Assembly: GCF_047948215.1 (NCBI RefSeq)
Contig: NC_134461.1
Coordinates: forward strand, 83,972,103 to 84,036,102
Direction of reading: 5' to 3'
Source of the DNA: Lycorma delicatula
Lineage: Eukaryota > Arthropoda > Insecta > Hemiptera > Fulgoridae
DNA: 64,000 nt
Each line of letters opens with the position of its first letter. Within the stretch, counting starts at the first letter, position 1. A program made the translations under genes and the position numbers. A model generated the notes under the pieces. The model was not told the origin of the DNA, searched no databases, and worked only from the letters and a program-made list of their open reading frames with translations. Shown piece after piece: positions 35,189 through 47,389 of this stretch.

Positions 35189-35703
35189 TATTTCCATATC
35201 CCACGCACAAGCTTCAAGCTTACGTGACGATATCATCAAGCAATAAAAAAAATAATTATACAAATGTTTATTAGTTTGAAAATTTTTATTTTTTGTTTAG
35301 TATAATTTTTCTTTATAACATTTCAACAAAGCAGATTACATTTTCATTCACTTTTCGTTGATAACCTCATTTGATAAATTTCTAATATTTTAAGTCCTCT
35401 TACAACGAAGTAATACCAGTAATCATTGTGAAATTTGTCGAGTATAAATTTTTAAATTCCATATTTTTATATACAGAGCGATCACAAGATTGCAACCTCT
35501 TTTTAATTTTCAGTAAATGAAAAATTAATCATTAATTTAATTTAATTCAAGTCATAAAAAAATAATTAAATCGAAATCAAATTATTTATTAAAAAAGTAA
35601 AATGACAGCGGTCTAAATAATTTCCAAAATATCATTAATTTTATTAAATTGAAAAAAATAAATATAATACCAAATTGAAATTAAATATTTACGTATTATT
35701 TTA

Positions 35704-35980
35704 TCGTGGCGGAGTGGTAGCGTTTTTGCCTTTCATCCAAGGTTTTGGGTACAAGTCTTAGTTAGGCAAGGGATAGTTTTACCTGCTGCAAAAAACGCAT
35801 TTATTATCTCATCCAACCAAAATAAAATGAAAAAGATAGATAAGTATTGCTTGACTTTTCCGGCCACGGCGATGAAATGTAACATTTATGAAAGTTGGCA
35901 TTTTGACACGCGCTACAAATCACTCATCTCATCCTCTGAAGCAATGTCTAACTTTGGTCCCGAAGGTTAAAAAAAAAAAC
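35704..35980 (+). mobile_element. SINE-A with enlarged middle, copy B
   Basis: Counterpart of 13727-14000. Confidence 0.7.
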
Positions 35981-36518
35981 TGTTATGAAAAATAATGCGT
36001 CTCATTTTAGATCCGAATTATAATATTGGTACCAAAGCTACTTTAAATTTGAATAGTCTTTTAAGCTCAACTAATGTTTTCTTTAAATCTAAAATCCCTT
36101 TCAGTAAAAGCTAAAAAAAATAAACATTTTAAAAAACCTGCATTCGGATACCTCAAATGCCCTTCGCATTTCTGGAACTACCAAGAAATGTCTAAAAAAA
36201 AATTTAATTTAAATTAACTTTAGACATTTCTTGATAGCTCTCTATATGAATATAAACTTTCAAAAAAAATTTTGAAAAATATCTAAACCGAAGGGAAATA
36301 AAACAAACGAGCAAAAAACATATTATATTTCAATTTTAAGAGGTGGCGGTTGATATTTTGAAAAAAAATTTAATTATTTCTATGTGCACTGTACTAAAAA
36401 AAAATGTTTAAAGTTTTCTCTAAAATGTCTGAAGAAAATAAAATAAAATAGGATTTTCGCGATATTTTCCCTCCCGCTTAACGAATTGTGAAAAGCGTTA
36501 ATATGATCAATGTCCCAT

Positions 36519-36550
<32 letters not shown>

Positions 36551-36780
36551 CAATATTTACGCCAAATTTGAAGAAAATCGGTTCGGTAGATTTTGAGACA
36601 AAGTTAAAAGCATTGCCACACAAATACTTATATACGTATATGTTTAGATAGTTTTGTTTTTTGTCTAGGTGAACTGAACTAATTTGACCATAAAATGAAA
36701 ATATTTGCAAAAAACCTGATACTCTAATTTTGATTGGATCACCATACTTTCCACTTTAGTAGCTATTTCAGCTGTATTCG
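35981..36780 (+). repeat. Repeat J, copy B, running through a (GA)n microsatellite
   Basis: The first 533 bp match copy A. Then (GA)n occupies about 36520-36550, followed by GCCAAATTTGAAGAAAATCG and GGTTCGGTAGATTTTGAGAC, a phrase type common at repeat ends. No gene. Confidence 0.55.
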
Positions 36781-36906
36781 CTGGGAAAATGGTATAAAGG
36801 AATTAATTGTCGTTGGGCATTCATCCTTCAAGTCAGTTTTAAATATTCAATACATCTATACATTGTTCATCTATCCATTGAGATTGTAGGTATGTAAATA
36901 TGTCTG

Positions 36907-36937
<31 letters not shown>

Positions 36938-39246
36938 CTAGAAGACCCGACAGACGTTGTCCTGACGCGGCATTATTCTGTAATAAATGCACACACATAA
37001 ATATAAGTAACTTAATTTAGTTAAAATTTGCAGGAATGTGTTCTAAATTTCATTAAAATGACTATTAGTATGATATTATCAGTTTGTGATTGTTGTATTA
37101 TTGTAATGGATGGGTTTATTGATAAATTATGTGTAGTATGGTTAATATTTATTTTCACTAAATATTGAGCTGTCCGATGAAAATTGAATTAAAAAATCGA
37201 AACGTCCTAAAATTAATAATTAGTGTAATTAATAAATTTTCATCCACATTACTACTAATTTTCACTTAACATCATTCTAAAAAAGGAACTCCTACATATT
37301 TTTTTATATTTTTTATTTAATAATTTTGATGTTTCATAACCATGTAACAGCTTAATTAATCATTAATAAAAAAAATTAAAGCACTGTAAAAAAGCAACGT
37401 AGTTAAAATTTTAGTAGAAATTTTTATCATTTTTCTCATTCTTTATTTTAACATCTATTTTACCAAATTTTAGATAATTGTAAATTAAAAATAATTTTAG
37501 AAAACTTTTTATAAAATCAATCGGCTAAAACATTATAAATTCAATTTTTTAAATATACTTTAAACTATTTATTTAGTAACTTATATTTTAATTTTATAAA
37601 TGTTATAATTTATTTTACAAACTTAAATTTTTTTTTCAAAGAGCCGTTCAATACTTCATAAGTTGCATAGAATCAAATGAGAACTGACAATTTAAATTTG
37701 TAGGTTAAGTTGATTGTTATTGAATGCACGTGTATACATCATTAAAATTAATGAAAAATCATGTAAAATACTCACTTCAATACTGCTCCTTACAAATTTG
37801 CACAATGTACATTTTTTAATTAAACTTTAAAACGTTATTTCAATAAATAATAATATAAAATAATATTCTCAATAAGCGCTCAATTCTAGCAGACTCGGCA
37901 ATGCTTCCCTATTGCTAGATCTGAGTATACATAAATATTAAATGACAACAATTGAAAGTTTCATAAAACCTTAAAAGACTAAACATTAGCTTTAAACCTT
38001 TCACTTTATAAAAGTCAGAATGAAAACAAATCCAAATGGCAAAACAACAGCACTACCTATCGGATTTAATTTACACCACTCTCTAATCACAGTATTCGGT
38101 GGAAAATAATCTTTAACGAAAAGTGTTGTGGCTGCAAAATCATTACAATTAATACTGAACATTAAGAAACTTACAAAACATTACGGAACCTTATAAAATT
38201 TCACCTTTAACTTTCAGAATGTAAATAAATCCAATTGTCAGAACAGCACTGCCTATCGGATTTAATTCAAACGGACTACTGTGTTTAGAGAATAAACACA
38301 GTAGTCCGTTAAAAATACGAATTTTAATGTAAGAACAACACTAAGCTACGAAGCAAGTAACTGATATGCGAAAAAGCAACAAAAAAAAAAAAATCCTAGA
38401 ATCCGATCGCAGCACCAACTACCGGGTTTGACTGATAAACCAAAAATTAAAAAAAAAACTTCTAAAACGCGATCGCAGCTCTGCCTACCGGACCCACACG
38501 CTGCCTACCGGACCCGATTGTGAACCTTAACCATCCCAAGATCAACAACACATAAATTAAATTAAAAAAACATTTTCACTTCAATACTGTACCTTACAAA
38601 TTTGCACAATGTATATTTTTTAATTACACTTTAAAACGTTATTTCAATAAATAATAATATAATATAATATTTCTCAATACGCGTACAATTCTAAACGCGA
38701 TTGCAGTTCTGCCTACTTGTTACTTAATCAGTTGTGATTTTGTTTACATTGGCAACGGCCATACGGGCTCTTTGTGATTGGTCGTTATGTTTGATAGCGG
38801 CCTTCTTACATTGATCTGATTGGTTTTCCTTTGTTTACATTTCCATCTGATTTATTAGCCTATTATTTATTAAAAAACTGTTTTCTCGCGAGTTTTTGTA
38901 ACACAATAATAACACAAAATTACGAAATATTTTTCTCAATTTGATCGCAGCACCAACTGTCGGGACAAACTAAAATTAAAATAGAATATTATTGAATATT
39001 CGATACTGCGATGGTAGCGCAGTCTGCCGGATCCAATGTAAAACATTCCAAAATCAACAACTACTTATAAATAAAAAATTAATTAAAAAAACATTTTCCA
39101 GCGGACCAAATTGTGAATCTAAATCATTCTCGAATCCCCTTGAACACACACACAAAATTTCATCAAAATCGGTCCAGCCGTTTAGGAGGAGTTCAGTGAC
39201 ATACACACGCACACAAGAAATATATAAATAAAGATATATATATACT
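36938..39246 (+). mobile_element. Repeat H copy 1 (about 2.3 kb)
   Basis: It starts CTAGAAGACCCGACAGACG directly after an (AT)n run (36910-36937) and ends with TTTCATCAAAATCGGTCCAG, CACACGCACACAAG and AAGATATATA. The copy at 56570-58670 is collinear. A second start-like motif, CTAGCAGACTCGGCAATGC, lies inside at about 37885, suggesting a composite. No reverse transcriptase or transposase is readable. Class unknown; TA-rich target preference is evident. Confidence 0.75.
38270..38310. repeat. Perfect 18-bp hairpin inside repeat H copy 1
   Basis: 38270-38287 and 38293-38310 are exact reverse complements with a GAGAA loop. The part of repeat H holding it is deleted from copy 2. Confidence 0.9.
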
Positions 39247-39950
39247 ATTTCAGCCAGGGGACTCCACTCCCGGGACCCAGGCGAATCTCGGAGACGATCC
39301 AGGGGCTGCGCGGGGCCGCAGAGATCGTTTCGGTCACCATTCCTGTCTAGGTAGAGGGCTTCGCCTCCTGTTCCTCATATTGTTCGTTACCCTCATGTTT
39401 GTGAGAATAATACTGATAAATGACAAATTATTCAGTCTTTATAGAAACCTGAAAAAGAAAGTAAATTACAAGACAGAATAGCAGTAATTTTTTTCTTTTT
39501 CTTTTTTTTTAACCTCCGGGACCACAGTTAGGTATTACTTAAGAGGATGAGATGAATGACAATTTTTGTAGCGTGTGAAAATGCCATGCCTGAACGAGAT
39601 TCGAACCCGAGACCTCCGGATGAAAGGCCGAGACGCTACTTTTCGCGCCACAGTGGCTGGCGAATATAGTAACTATGATAACTAATGTACACACACTTTT
39701 TTCGACGAAAAATTTATTGCTTATTTCTATTGCGATGATAGAAATATAATAATGAAGTAAAAGGATTAATTTATTTTTATTTATTAATTTAATTTTTTTT
39801 AAGGGAGTTAGGATCTTGGTGTGTGGCTTAAAACCTTCCCTGGGATAAAACGAACGTAGCCTGCAAATTTGAAAGCAATTGATCGGATGCTTCTTGCGTG
39901 ATACGTGAACAAACAAATTTTCGATTTTATATATATATATATATATATAT
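39247..39950 (+). repeat. Repeat F copy 2, with SINE-A inside
   Basis: It starts TTTCAGCCAGGGGACTCCAC, contains TTGTTCGTTACCCTCATG and GTGAGAATAATACTGATAAA, and ends TTCTTGCGTGATACGTGAAC followed by AAACAAATTT and a (TA)n run at 39932-39950. The first 100 bp are GC-rich. It abuts the end of repeat H. Confidence 0.65.
39489..39661 (-). mobile_element. SINE-A inside repeat F
   Basis: On the minus strand: GGCGCGAAAAGTAGCGTC (damaged box A region), CTCGGGTTCGAATCTCG (box B good), CATGGCATTTTCACACGCTAC, a tail with CATCCTCTTAAGTAATACC, and GGAGGTTAAAAAAAA. The flanks GAATAGCAGTAAT (39476) and GAATATAGTAACT (39662) may be an eroded target duplication. Confidence 0.85.
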
Positions 39951-40029
39951 AAATCAGTTGATTATTCAACTGCTAATCAGTTTACAGATGAACTTTTCTT
40001 ACCGGTAAATTCCAAGTCAATTAAACAAA

Positions 40030-40244
40030 AAAAAAAAACCTAACGACCGAGACCCGGCTGATGGGACAGGGCCCGGGAACGGCATAGCCGGGCCGGTGTC
40101 CCTGGCCGTAGCGGTTAGAGGCAGAGGCAAAATGAAAATAAGGAAAAGATCCGGAAGCGGGGAGGCTCATTAGAGTCGCAAGAACACTCCCTGGGCTGAG
40201 TAGTACTTGATTCTTGAGCCGGCCCAGTGGAGCAGGAGACAAAA
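40030..40244 (+). mobile_element. GC-rich retroposon G copy 2, with target duplication
   Basis: A 215-bp GC-rich block begins with an A run and CCTAACGACCGAGACCCGGC and ends GCAGGAGACAAAA. The flanks are AAGTCAATTAAACAAA (40014-40029) and AAGTCAGTTAAACAAA (40245-40260), one mismatch in 16. This confirms that G is a retroposed unit. Confidence 0.82.
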
Positions 40245-40260
40245 AAGTCAGTTAAACAAA

Positions 40261-41514
40261 CAACGGTTTTTACGTTCCCAATTGGTTAACGTAGGCCCCA
40301 TTTAGATGTAATAATGCGAAAATAGCCTTGCAATTAATCTTTTTCTCAATTTTAATTAGGGTAAATTAAATACATAAAATATTTTGATAATCGGAAAAAT
40401 CTTAACTTAGTCCTTTCACGATTTTGCATTGGAACATAATAGATTTATATTTGTTTTTCATACTATTTTTCTTATCTTAAGAACTTTAAAACGAATTGCA
40501 TTGTGATGCTATTTAAAGATCTTCAGACCCACCTCCTCTCAAAAGAAACTAAACTTTAGTTATTGTTAAAAGGTATGGTAATTGGTCCATAAACTTACCT
40601 GAATTTTTAAAAAATTAAAAACTGCTGCAATACCTCTAATACACTTTACATGTTAAATATATTTTACAATTAAAAAAAAAACAAAACAGCCTTTTAATTC
40701 GTATGTGATTAGTTTGTTATAACAATTTTTTTTATCAAGTTGACTTCTTGATAATTTAAATAGATTTCTTTTTCTACCAAAATGTATTTAGATGTTTTGT
40801 TAACCTTGTTTAAGAATGCCGTACGTGTTATATTCTTTGTTATGTTAATTTAGTCAACATTGCGTTTCTTTTTTTTTTCTTTAGAAACTATTTAGATAGA
40901 AATGTTTTATTTTTTCTGTAACCTTTTTTTGACAGTAATTTAAACGTTTGGAATCCTTAAAATGGTTTTTATGCGATAATTTTTTTAAATTTCAATAATT
41001 ACCATTTTTATTTTTTGAAAATATATAATTTTTTTAAATTATTTTTATGTAATATTTTTACGGTTCGGTAAATATAATTTTATTAAATTTAAGAAATGAA
41101 AATTAAACTATGTAGCTGTATGTTTTAAAGAACTAACGTACATGAACAAAATTTAATTTTTTTTGTTATCTTTATACTATACAGACTGTAAAACATTAAA
41201 ACAAAGGAATCTAGTTCAACAAAATTATCATAGAAATTCCAAACGTCTGACAAAATACTCAGTTGATGACAGAAAACAACTTAATTTACCCGATAAAATA
41301 TCCCTGTTTCATTTGTTAAATAAAAATAAATTTCTACTTAATATTTCTAAAAATATAAATGCTCATAAGAAAAAAATATTATTTTTAATTATTTTCTGGA
41401 ATATTTAATTATCATTACAATAGTTATATGAATTAAAATTATTTGTAGCTCTTAAATATTATTCCATAATTATATTTTATGTGTATATATATTTTAAATA
41501 GAAAAAATTATTTT
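40261..41514. other. AT-rich stretch, nothing recognised
   Basis: No gene or named repeat. The 81-codon open frame at 41163 is Lys/Asn/Leu-rich without a recognisable motif. Confidence 0.5.
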
Positions 41515-41715
41515 TCCTCGTATGATCCAATGAGATGAAGATGATAATGTATTACATGTAAATGAGGATTCTTTTACAGACTCAGGCCGACATTTCTGAG
41601 ACGGGTTCAGTTGAACCCAACCACCAAATTACACCAATATCCACTGTCTTGTATTCAAATCCGTGTAAAATAAATTAGATTTTATTAGAATTTGAACCTC
41701 AGAACATTCCAATTC
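41515..41715 (-). mobile_element. SINE-B, degenerate
   Basis: GACTCAGGCCGACATTTCTG, TTGAACCCAACCACCAAA and ATTCAAATCCGTGTAAAA follow the family order with many changes. Old copy. Confidence 0.65.
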
Positions 41716-42201
41716 GAAAGTCAGCTGTTAAACAATTATTTGCGATGGCGAGAAAAAAATAAAAACTAAAAATTTAAGTTTCCAGAATTTTTGGGTTCAT
41801 GGTTTTTAATTTAAATAGAGACTTTGTACTTTGTTACTTGGTTTAAAAAATATATATGTGTAAAATAAATTATTATTTTAAAAAAGTGCATTTTTTTTAA
41901 AAATGTTACTACCTACATTTTTTCGATATTTTTTTATATAAAAAAGCTTCGAATAATAATAGTAAAATGGATTCATTAATGATGAATATCATCTTATTTA
42001 ATTTCTCCGATGTATTTTATTCAACGTGTACAATTTAAGTCCGTTACAATAATGTTACTGATTACTCCAGTTGTGAAAATTGGGAGAATAGCAAGTATTA
42101 CTTATCGAAATTTAGAAAGCTCAGTTGACACGTAAAATGAGGTTGGATTGCAGGACTGGTGACTAAGTTTCTTGCTACATATTCAGTATACTATTACTAA
42201 T
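41716..42201. other. AT-rich stretch, nothing recognised
   Basis: Nothing supportable before the RTE target site. Confidence 0.5.
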
Positions 42202-42212
42202 GCGAGCACTAC

Positions 42213-43568
42213 TTTTTTTTTTTTAATTTGTCTTCAGTCATTTGATTGGCTTGATGCAGCTCTCCAAGATTTCCTATTTAGTGCCAGTCGTTTCATTTCG
42301 GTATACCCCCTACAACCTACATCAATAACAATTGGTTTTACCATATTCCAAACGTTGCCTGTCTGCACAATTTTTCCCATCTACATGTCCCTCAAATATT
42401 AAAGCGACTATTCCAGGATGCCTTAATATATGGCCTATAAATCTGTCCTTTTAATTACAGTTTTCCAAATGCTTCTCTCTTCATCAATTTGCCGCAACAC
42501 TTCTTCATTTGTCACTTTATCCAACCATCTGATTTTTAATATTCTCCTATAGCACCACATTTCAAAAGCTTCTATTCTTTTCTTCACAGGTATTCCGATC
42601 GTCGAAGTTTCACTTCTATATAAAGCTACGTTCCAAACATACTTTCAAAATTGTTTTCCTGATGTTTAAATTCGTCTGTGCTATTCGGCATTTTATATCG
42701 CTCCTGCGTCGTCCATCTTTAGTAATTGTACTTCCCAAATAACAAACTTCTACGTCCATAGTCTTTACTCGTCCCATTTTTATATTCAGTGGTCCATGTA
42801 CTTTATTTCTACTGCATTTCATTACTTTCGTTTTGTTCTGGTTTATTTTCATGCGGTAGTACTTACGTAGGACTTCATCCATGCCATTCATTATTTTTTC
42901 TTAATATTTTTTACTCTCAGCTAGAATTATATCAGCAAATCGTAGCATCTTTATCTTTTCACCTTGCACTGTTACTCGAGATCTAAATTGTTCTTTAATA
43001 ACATAAACTGCTTGTTCTTTGTTCTACGTAAAGATTAAAAATTAACGAGAATAGGGAACATCCTTGTCGGACTCTTTTTTTATTACGGTTTCTTTCTTAT
43101 GTTCTTCGATTATAAATGTTGCAGTTTGGTTCCTGTAAATGTTAGCAATTGTTTTTCTATCTCTATACTTGAACCTAAATTTTTTTAAATGCTGAACATT
43201 CTATTCCAGTCTATGTTACTAAATGCCTTTTCTAAATCTATAAATGCCAATTATGTTGGTTTATTTTTTTTATTCTTCCTTCTAATATTAATCTGAGCGC
43301 TAAAATTGCTTTCCTTGTCCCTATACTTTTCCTGAAGCCAAATTTGTCTTCTCCTAACACTTGTTCCATTTTCCTCTCAATTCTTCTGTACAGAATTCTA
43401 GTTAAGATTTTTGATGCACGAGTAGTTAAACTAACTTTTCTGTATTCTACCCATTTATCTGCTCCTGCTTTCTTCGGTATTATGACAATAACACTATTTT
43501 TGAAGTCTGACGGAACTTCCCCTTTTTCGTAAATATGACACACCATTTGTATAATCTATCTATCTATC
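42213..43568 (-). pseudogene. RTE-like LINE, 5'-truncated, with an 11-bp target duplication
   Basis: The target GCGAGCACTAC occurs at 42202-42212 and 43569-43579. A run of T next to the left copy is the A tail of the minus-strand element. From 43546 the protein reads VPSDFKNSVIVIIPKKAG, EYRKVSLTTRASKILTRIL and LGEDKFGFRKSIGTRKAI, the finger blocks of the reverse transcriptase. It then reads EKIKMLRFAD-IILAE, INQNKTKVM, CYLGSTITKDGRRRSDIKC, a frameshifted EMW-type block, and FIGHILRHPGIVAL. The catalytic motif FADD reads FADI, so the second Asp is missing, and stops and frameshifts are spread through it. Complete RTE elements encode an endonuclease and reverse transcriptase; here only the RT half survives. 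The 5' junction is a short ATCT-type run (TATCTATCTATC). Confidence 0.92.
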
Positions 43569-43579
43569 GCGAGCACTAC

Positions 43580-46249
43580 GTTAGATACCCTAATTAGAAC
43601 TATTACGCATCTATGTGTCGTTTTTTAAACTATGACGAGTTGTTAGGAATATTACAGAGAACAAGTTACCGATGAAACTTTTTTTATTTTTATTTTGTAA
43701 AACAAATAATGTGATAAATATTTTTTACTAATATTGTTTATTTAACAAATGTACAATCAATCTATAATAAATAATAAGCGATTGATAATTTATTTTTAAT
43801 TTAATTGAATTTTTTAACTTTATTTTGTCATCAATGATTCGATACTCTTCATTTCTTTATTTATGTGCTAATTTTTTATTTCAATATCTACCGCATCCTA
43901 TTTCCCTATTTATTTGTTTTATATACTTTATCGTTCTTTTTTCTTTCTTTAGTTTTTATATTTCTTTCTACAATCAGAGTACCTTACAGCGGATGCATCA
44001 ATTTATAACTTTCTTTTTACATCAAGTTCTTTATTCCCCAATTGTTTCATATTGTATCTATCCATTTTCGGACAAATCCAGGAATAGTCAGGGGAACTAA
44101 ATTTAGGAGTGTGGATGGCTTGACTGACTGTACGATTACGTGAATACATTTCGTTAAACTAGCAAAGAGAAAATAGTTTACAAAATGAGAAAAATGTTCG
44201 TAAACATTAAAACGTATTTACATTTGATGAGAACTGAATACATTGTAAAAATTCTTTCCGTTGTTCGTGCTTAGCGATACAAATTTTGAAAAAATGTACC
44301 TTGTGATAAAAATATCATGTATTTTTTAAATTTTGTAGAATTATCTTTAACGTGATATCTTTTTAATCTACAAAAATTAATTTACAAACTTTTCTAATTA
44401 TATAACTGAATTATAGATTTTTTTATAGAAAGATATGTTTTGCCAAAATTACTATTTAAACAAAAGCATTGCTAAAACTTTTCAAAAACTTTAGTATTCA
44501 TTAGATAAGCTTTCAAATTATAGCTGTTGTATTTAATTGTCACAATTATTACCTTTCAAAACAACTACTTAAATTGATCAGCTATTTATGAAGAAAATTA
44601 TCATATATAAATAAAAAATACGCTATTCTAAAATGTCTATCGTAAATCAATAGAAAACATATTAAATGCTTATATAATAGCTACATAAATTTGAATTTTA
44701 TTTATTTTCTACTATTATTTAATTTTAAATATGTACGTCAACGTAATCTGATTGTTATTTTAATTTTATTTATTTATTTTCTAAGGTAATTACAAAAATA
44801 TCTCTTGAAATATAAGAAATTAATAAATTTATCGAAATTACGTAAGTATATTTCGCTAAAATAAATTAATAAATGTAACTTGAAAGTAAATATTTTTCTT
44901 TAAAATTACATTCCTAGTATTACTTTAAATCGGTTGTTGCTGAAAAACAAAAAATTATTTTTGTTATGGAGGAAATCGGTTGAGATATCAACGTTATTTG
45001 ATGTTTATTAAAATTCATAGTAAAAAAATTATTCTTAAAACCAATCTCTTTTTGAATTTTTATTAAAAATATATTTAATTGAAAATGAAAATCTGAATTC
45101 GGAATCGGAAAATCTAAAATTTTTAAATTATCACAATACTAATGCACGTAAAATTCTGATTTTAGTATATTAAATGTTTAAAAATTAAATGGCTGATTTA
45201 AGACATCGAAATAAACAAAATGTTCATGTCGACAAATCCCTTATATCGCTTCATTTTTGCTCGGTCTGTCGTTTTATGTACTTTCATTGAAATTTTGTAC
45301 TGTATTTTAATTATTTATTTTTTTGTAAATGTATCCAACATCTTCTACAAAATAAGATTGAAATTTTTACGTTTGACTATTTCAAATTGGATGCCATTTA
45401 CAATTTTTAATCGTTAATAGCTCTACAAGTATTACTTATATCAATTTTTTTTATTATTAGATAACGTATTAAAACATTTTATTGTAAACAAAATTATACC
45501 GTATTTATCCAAATCGGTTGATAATGAGCTGAAATGTAGCTGAAATAATTGTTAAAGAGAATGGCAAAAATTATTCAATGTTGTATCTGTTTTTACTTCC
45601 TTTATTGATTAAATTAAAAGTAATAATAATTTATATTATTCTTAATTAACTAATATATACGGAGATATTAATAATTAAAAAGAATTAATTGGCCGCCATT
45701 TTGGAATTTTAAAAGTTAAGATTTTCAAAATTATTAGTTCTGTAGAAGTTTTCTTTAATATAAATATGCACTTAATCTTTTTATTTCATATTTGAAATAT
45801 CTTAATCCGTTTTTAAGATATACATTTTTATTGAAGAAACAAAAAATTGTAAGCAGAGGGGAAAATTAAGCTAGATAGGGTATTTGTCCGAATGAACTTT
45901 TTTCGTTATAAATTAAATGCCCAGTACCTTAATTAAAGTCATTATACAAATTCGTAGTATTTTATTGAAAATATATTATTCGTAGTAAAATACTAATTAC
46001 TCAATAAAAAAAACTAAAGGCTCGATATACTCGAAAATTGCGCAGTAAAATACAAATCGCTAAGTAAACTCGAAAGATACTTACTAAAATATAAAATATT
46101 TGTTAATTTTACTAAACACAATTAAAAAATGCTGTAAACGATCAGTAAAAATGCCAGTCATTTAAAAAAGCAATAATATATTCCAGAGAGAAAAAAAATA
46201 TATAATGAGTTTAATATTTATAATAATTATTTATTTATTTTATATTATT
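43580..46249. other. AT-rich stretch, nothing recognised
   Basis: About 2.7 kb without a supportable gene. GGCCGCCATTTTGGAATTTT at 45692 recurs in similar form near 54118 (GGCCGCCATTTTGAAATTTT), so part of this is probably another old repeat. Confidence 0.5.
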
Positions 46250-46945
46250 TACTAACAGACCCGGCAGTGCTTCGTTATTGCTAGATTTGAGTATATATAT
46301 AAATAAACACTATTGAAAGTTTCATAAAACATTAAAAAACTGAACATTTCGCAAGTTCATAAAATTTAACCTTTCACTTTTTTTAAAAGTCAGAATGTAA
46401 ATAAATCCATTTGGCAAAACAACAGTACTACCTATCGGTTTTAATTCAAACTACTCTCTAAACACAGTAGTTGGTTCAGAATACCCTTCTAACTTTCTTC
46501 CTACTGGTCAGATCGAGGATTTCAATAGCTTTAAACCTTCTCTGGACAACGCGGACCATTTTTCAAAAATCCGCTCGTAAATCGGTCTATTAATGTTTTA
46601 GTGTCTAGCGGGCACCCGTATGAACATTACCTTTTATGCATATAGAAGAAGAAAGTCTGCTTGTATATTTGTTTATTTCATAAATATCTCGACACCGGTG
46701 CCATCTGGCGGGTTCATTTTTTGCAGAAGTATTTCTTCCATATCAGTAACACATATTCTGAATATGAGCCAAATCGGACCATAAATACAATTTTTCGAAA
46801 TATTTCGACCCCAGCGCCATCTGGCATGTACAAACTAATTCAGAAACCTTCGCGGGCGTGCGCACAACAACTCAGTAAAGTTTCATCGCAATCGGATGAA
46901 TGGTATAGGAACGCATACGGGACAAATAAACGTTTTATATAGAAG
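46250..46945 (+). mobile_element. Repeat H, short copy 3
   Basis: It starts TACTAACAGACCCGGCAGTGC and shares GAAAGTTTCATAAAAC, AACCTTTCACTTT and TATCGGTTTTAATTC with the inner module of H at 37885. It ends GGGACAAATAAACGTTTTAT. It supports the idea that the inner module is a separate unit. The 93-codon open frame here is inside the repeat. Confidence 0.65.
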
Positions 46946-47086
46946 ATTAAGTATAAAGTGGCTCCTTTGCTAAACAAACTTACAAAAATAAAAAAAAATA
47001 AAAAAAGAGTATTTCCAACTCAATTAAGAGAATGAATTTTAAGTAATTTAGTATATTTGAAAAAACTTTTTGTAATTAATCTATCT

Positions 47087-47375
47087 TTTCTCTTTTCTTT
47101 TCCTGTTTAGCCTCCGGTAATTACCGTTCAGATATTACTTCAGAGGATGATATGTATGAGTGTAAATGAAGTGTAGTCTTGTACAGTCTCAGTTCGACCA
47201 TTCCTGATCTGTAGTTAATTGAAACCCAATCACCAAAGAACACCGGTATCCGCGATCTAGTATTCAAATCCGTATAAAAATAACTGACTTTACTAGGAGT
47301 TGAACGCTGGAACTCTCGACTTCCAAATTAGCTGATTTGGGGAGACGCATTCACCACTAGACCAACCCAGTGGGT
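47087..47375 (-). mobile_element. SINE-B, full length, perfect 14-bp target duplication
   Basis: TAATTAATCTATCT occurs at 47073-47086 and 47376-47389. On the minus strand the element starts ACCCACTGGGTTGGTCTAG (box A region TTGGTCTAGTGGTGAATGCG), has CCAGCGTTCAACTCCTAG (box B region), the full body, and an A-rich 3' end. It is the cleanest SINE-B in the window and a good reference copy. Confidence 0.95.
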
Positions 47376-47389
47376 TAATTAATCTATCT

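Larger units (their letters stand above)
22179..36513 (+). repeat. Segmental duplication, copy B (partner 1-14542)
   Basis: Collinear with copy A, 207 bp shorter overall. The largest difference is in the mariner. Past 36513 the sequence continues into CCATAGAGAGAAAG and a (GA)n run, while copy A ends in Ns at the same base. Confidence 0.97.

Noticed and set aside
43825..44100. 91-codon frame with Phe- and Ser-rich segments
   Set aside because: AT-driven composition, no motif, no supporting context.
46661..46942. 93-codon frame within 46.7-46.9 kb
   Set aside because: It lies in repeat H copy 3, whose phrases (GCGCCATCTGGC-type) recur twice in a row. No domain.
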